A stretch of 64,000 bases of DNA, taken from assembly GCF_016802725.1 (NCBI RefSeq), contig NC_052665.1:17738501-17802500 (forward strand), in the 5' to 3' direction. Source of the DNA: Solenopsis invicta (Eukaryota > Arthropoda > Insecta > Hymenoptera > Formicidae). Of the stretch, positions 63,273-64,000 are shown piece after piece. The stretch's first letter is position 1; every line of letters starts with the position of its first letter. The notes under the pieces are model-generated. The model was not told where the DNA came from. It did no database searches and saw nothing but the letters and a program-made list of their open reading frames with translations. The position numbers and the translations under genes were made by a program.

Positions 63273-64000
63273 GTAAGTACCAAATCTTCATCATCGCAGA
63301 TTATTCAGGTATATCAGAGAGGTTTTGGTTGATTCGTATCAATTGTAAGATATCTCCTTGAGATGGTAATAGAGGGTAATGGAGAGGGCGGATTGAAGTG
63401 ATTTCGAAAAAAACAACAAGATTAATTTAGCGAAATCCCTTGGCGGATTTCCAGTTGATCCCGGTGATATTAGAATAAGAGTAGATACCCATCGTGTCAC
63501 GCGAACGTGCGCGTTTGCAGATTTCGAGGGCCGCCGAACCCGATGAATACGAGAACCATGAGATATATATCGCGCTATGTACGGGCAATTTTGCAACTAA
63601 GCCGCCGCCCGACTGTGCACGACCACCTGTAAATACAATACCGGAACTAATCCGCTTTTGAAACGCACACTTGCACGGCACGACATACGGCGATATTGGC
63701 CTTACGACCTTCCACTCCAGTGAGATATTACTTTTTCTGAATGCCAACGCATGCACCGGCCAAAGCGGACCATTCGCAGTTCCGTTAAAACACGCATATT
63801 ATCACTCATTCCGCTTTACGCGCGCGTATAAATAAGATATAAATAATATCTTTCATGCAATATTCAAAGTAAAAATATATACCTATACGTAATGTATCCA
63901 GATATAATAAAAATTTTTATGTATGAAATGGATCGATTTTCTCATAGCGTAGGTTTTAAAAGAGCTCTAATTACGGCAATATTTAATGCTAGAAGCTAAA
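63273..64000 (+). other. start of the intron following the signal-peptide exon
   Basis: It begins GTAAGTACC and continues to the window edge without another exon I can support. Two overlapping minus-strand frames (63339-63596 and 63427-63756) have no recognisable domain. Confidence 0.5.

Noticed and set aside
1..64000. CRISPR arrays, bacterial operons, rRNA genes, known insect miRNAs and viral insertions
   Set aside because: No regularly spaced repeats of CRISPR type, no operon-like gene packing, no rRNA-like segment, no recognised miRNA and no viral protein motif were seen on reading either strand.

Overview
The window looks like nuclear DNA of an insect, most likely an ant or another hymenopteran. 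It is AT-rich (long poly-A/T and TAA-rich stretches) but CpG is not depleted, and CpG-rich patches of a few hundred bases alternate with very AT-rich DNA. There are no operons, no ribosome-binding sites and no long open frames. The longest frames (about 110-160 codons) lie in pyrimidine-rich or simple-repeat DNA, and I do not recognise any of them as a known protein. This assignment is inferred from composition and architecture; no marker gene confirms it.

Only one piece of gene structure is convincing. It is a 92-base exon at 63181-63272 on the + strand, with a good 3' splice site before it and a consensus GTAAGT donor after it. It carries a start codon in good context and a classic signal peptide, split by a phase-1 intron. 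It is the first coding exon of a secreted or membrane protein whose remainder lies to the right of the window. The best candidate for its promoter or first non-coding exon is a CpG-rich island near 24.4-24.9 kb with two consensus donors. If that is right, about 38 kb of the window is a single first intron. The link is inference only.

The rest is intergenic or intronic DNA. Its most distinctive content is a set of inverted-repeat (foldback) structures of different sizes and ages. These are an AT-rich pair of arms at about 10.88-11.76 kb, a GC-rich composite element at 12.24-13.63 kb with one inverted left arm and two tandem right arms, a small hairpin element at 14.16-14.31 kb, an interleaved pair of inverted repeats at 31.29-31.88 kb, and a weak pair near 5 kb. 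There are also three copies of a 63-68 bp tandem repeat at 16.0-16.2 kb, a near-perfect 54-base palindrome inside a microsatellite cluster at 19.4 kb, long GT/AT and GA microsatellites, and a degenerate tRNA-like segment at 58.9 kb that could be a SINE head or tRNA relic.

Layout: 1-10.9 kb mixed non-coding DNA; 10.9-14.3 kb foldback-rich block; 14.3-18 kb AT-rich; 18-19.6 kb pyrimidine-rich island and microsatellites; 19.6-24.3 kb non-coding; 24.4-25.8 kb CpG-rich islands (candidate promoter); 25.8-63.1 kb non-coding with scattered GC-richer patches, microsatellites and hairpins; 63.18 kb signal-peptide exon; then its intron to the end.
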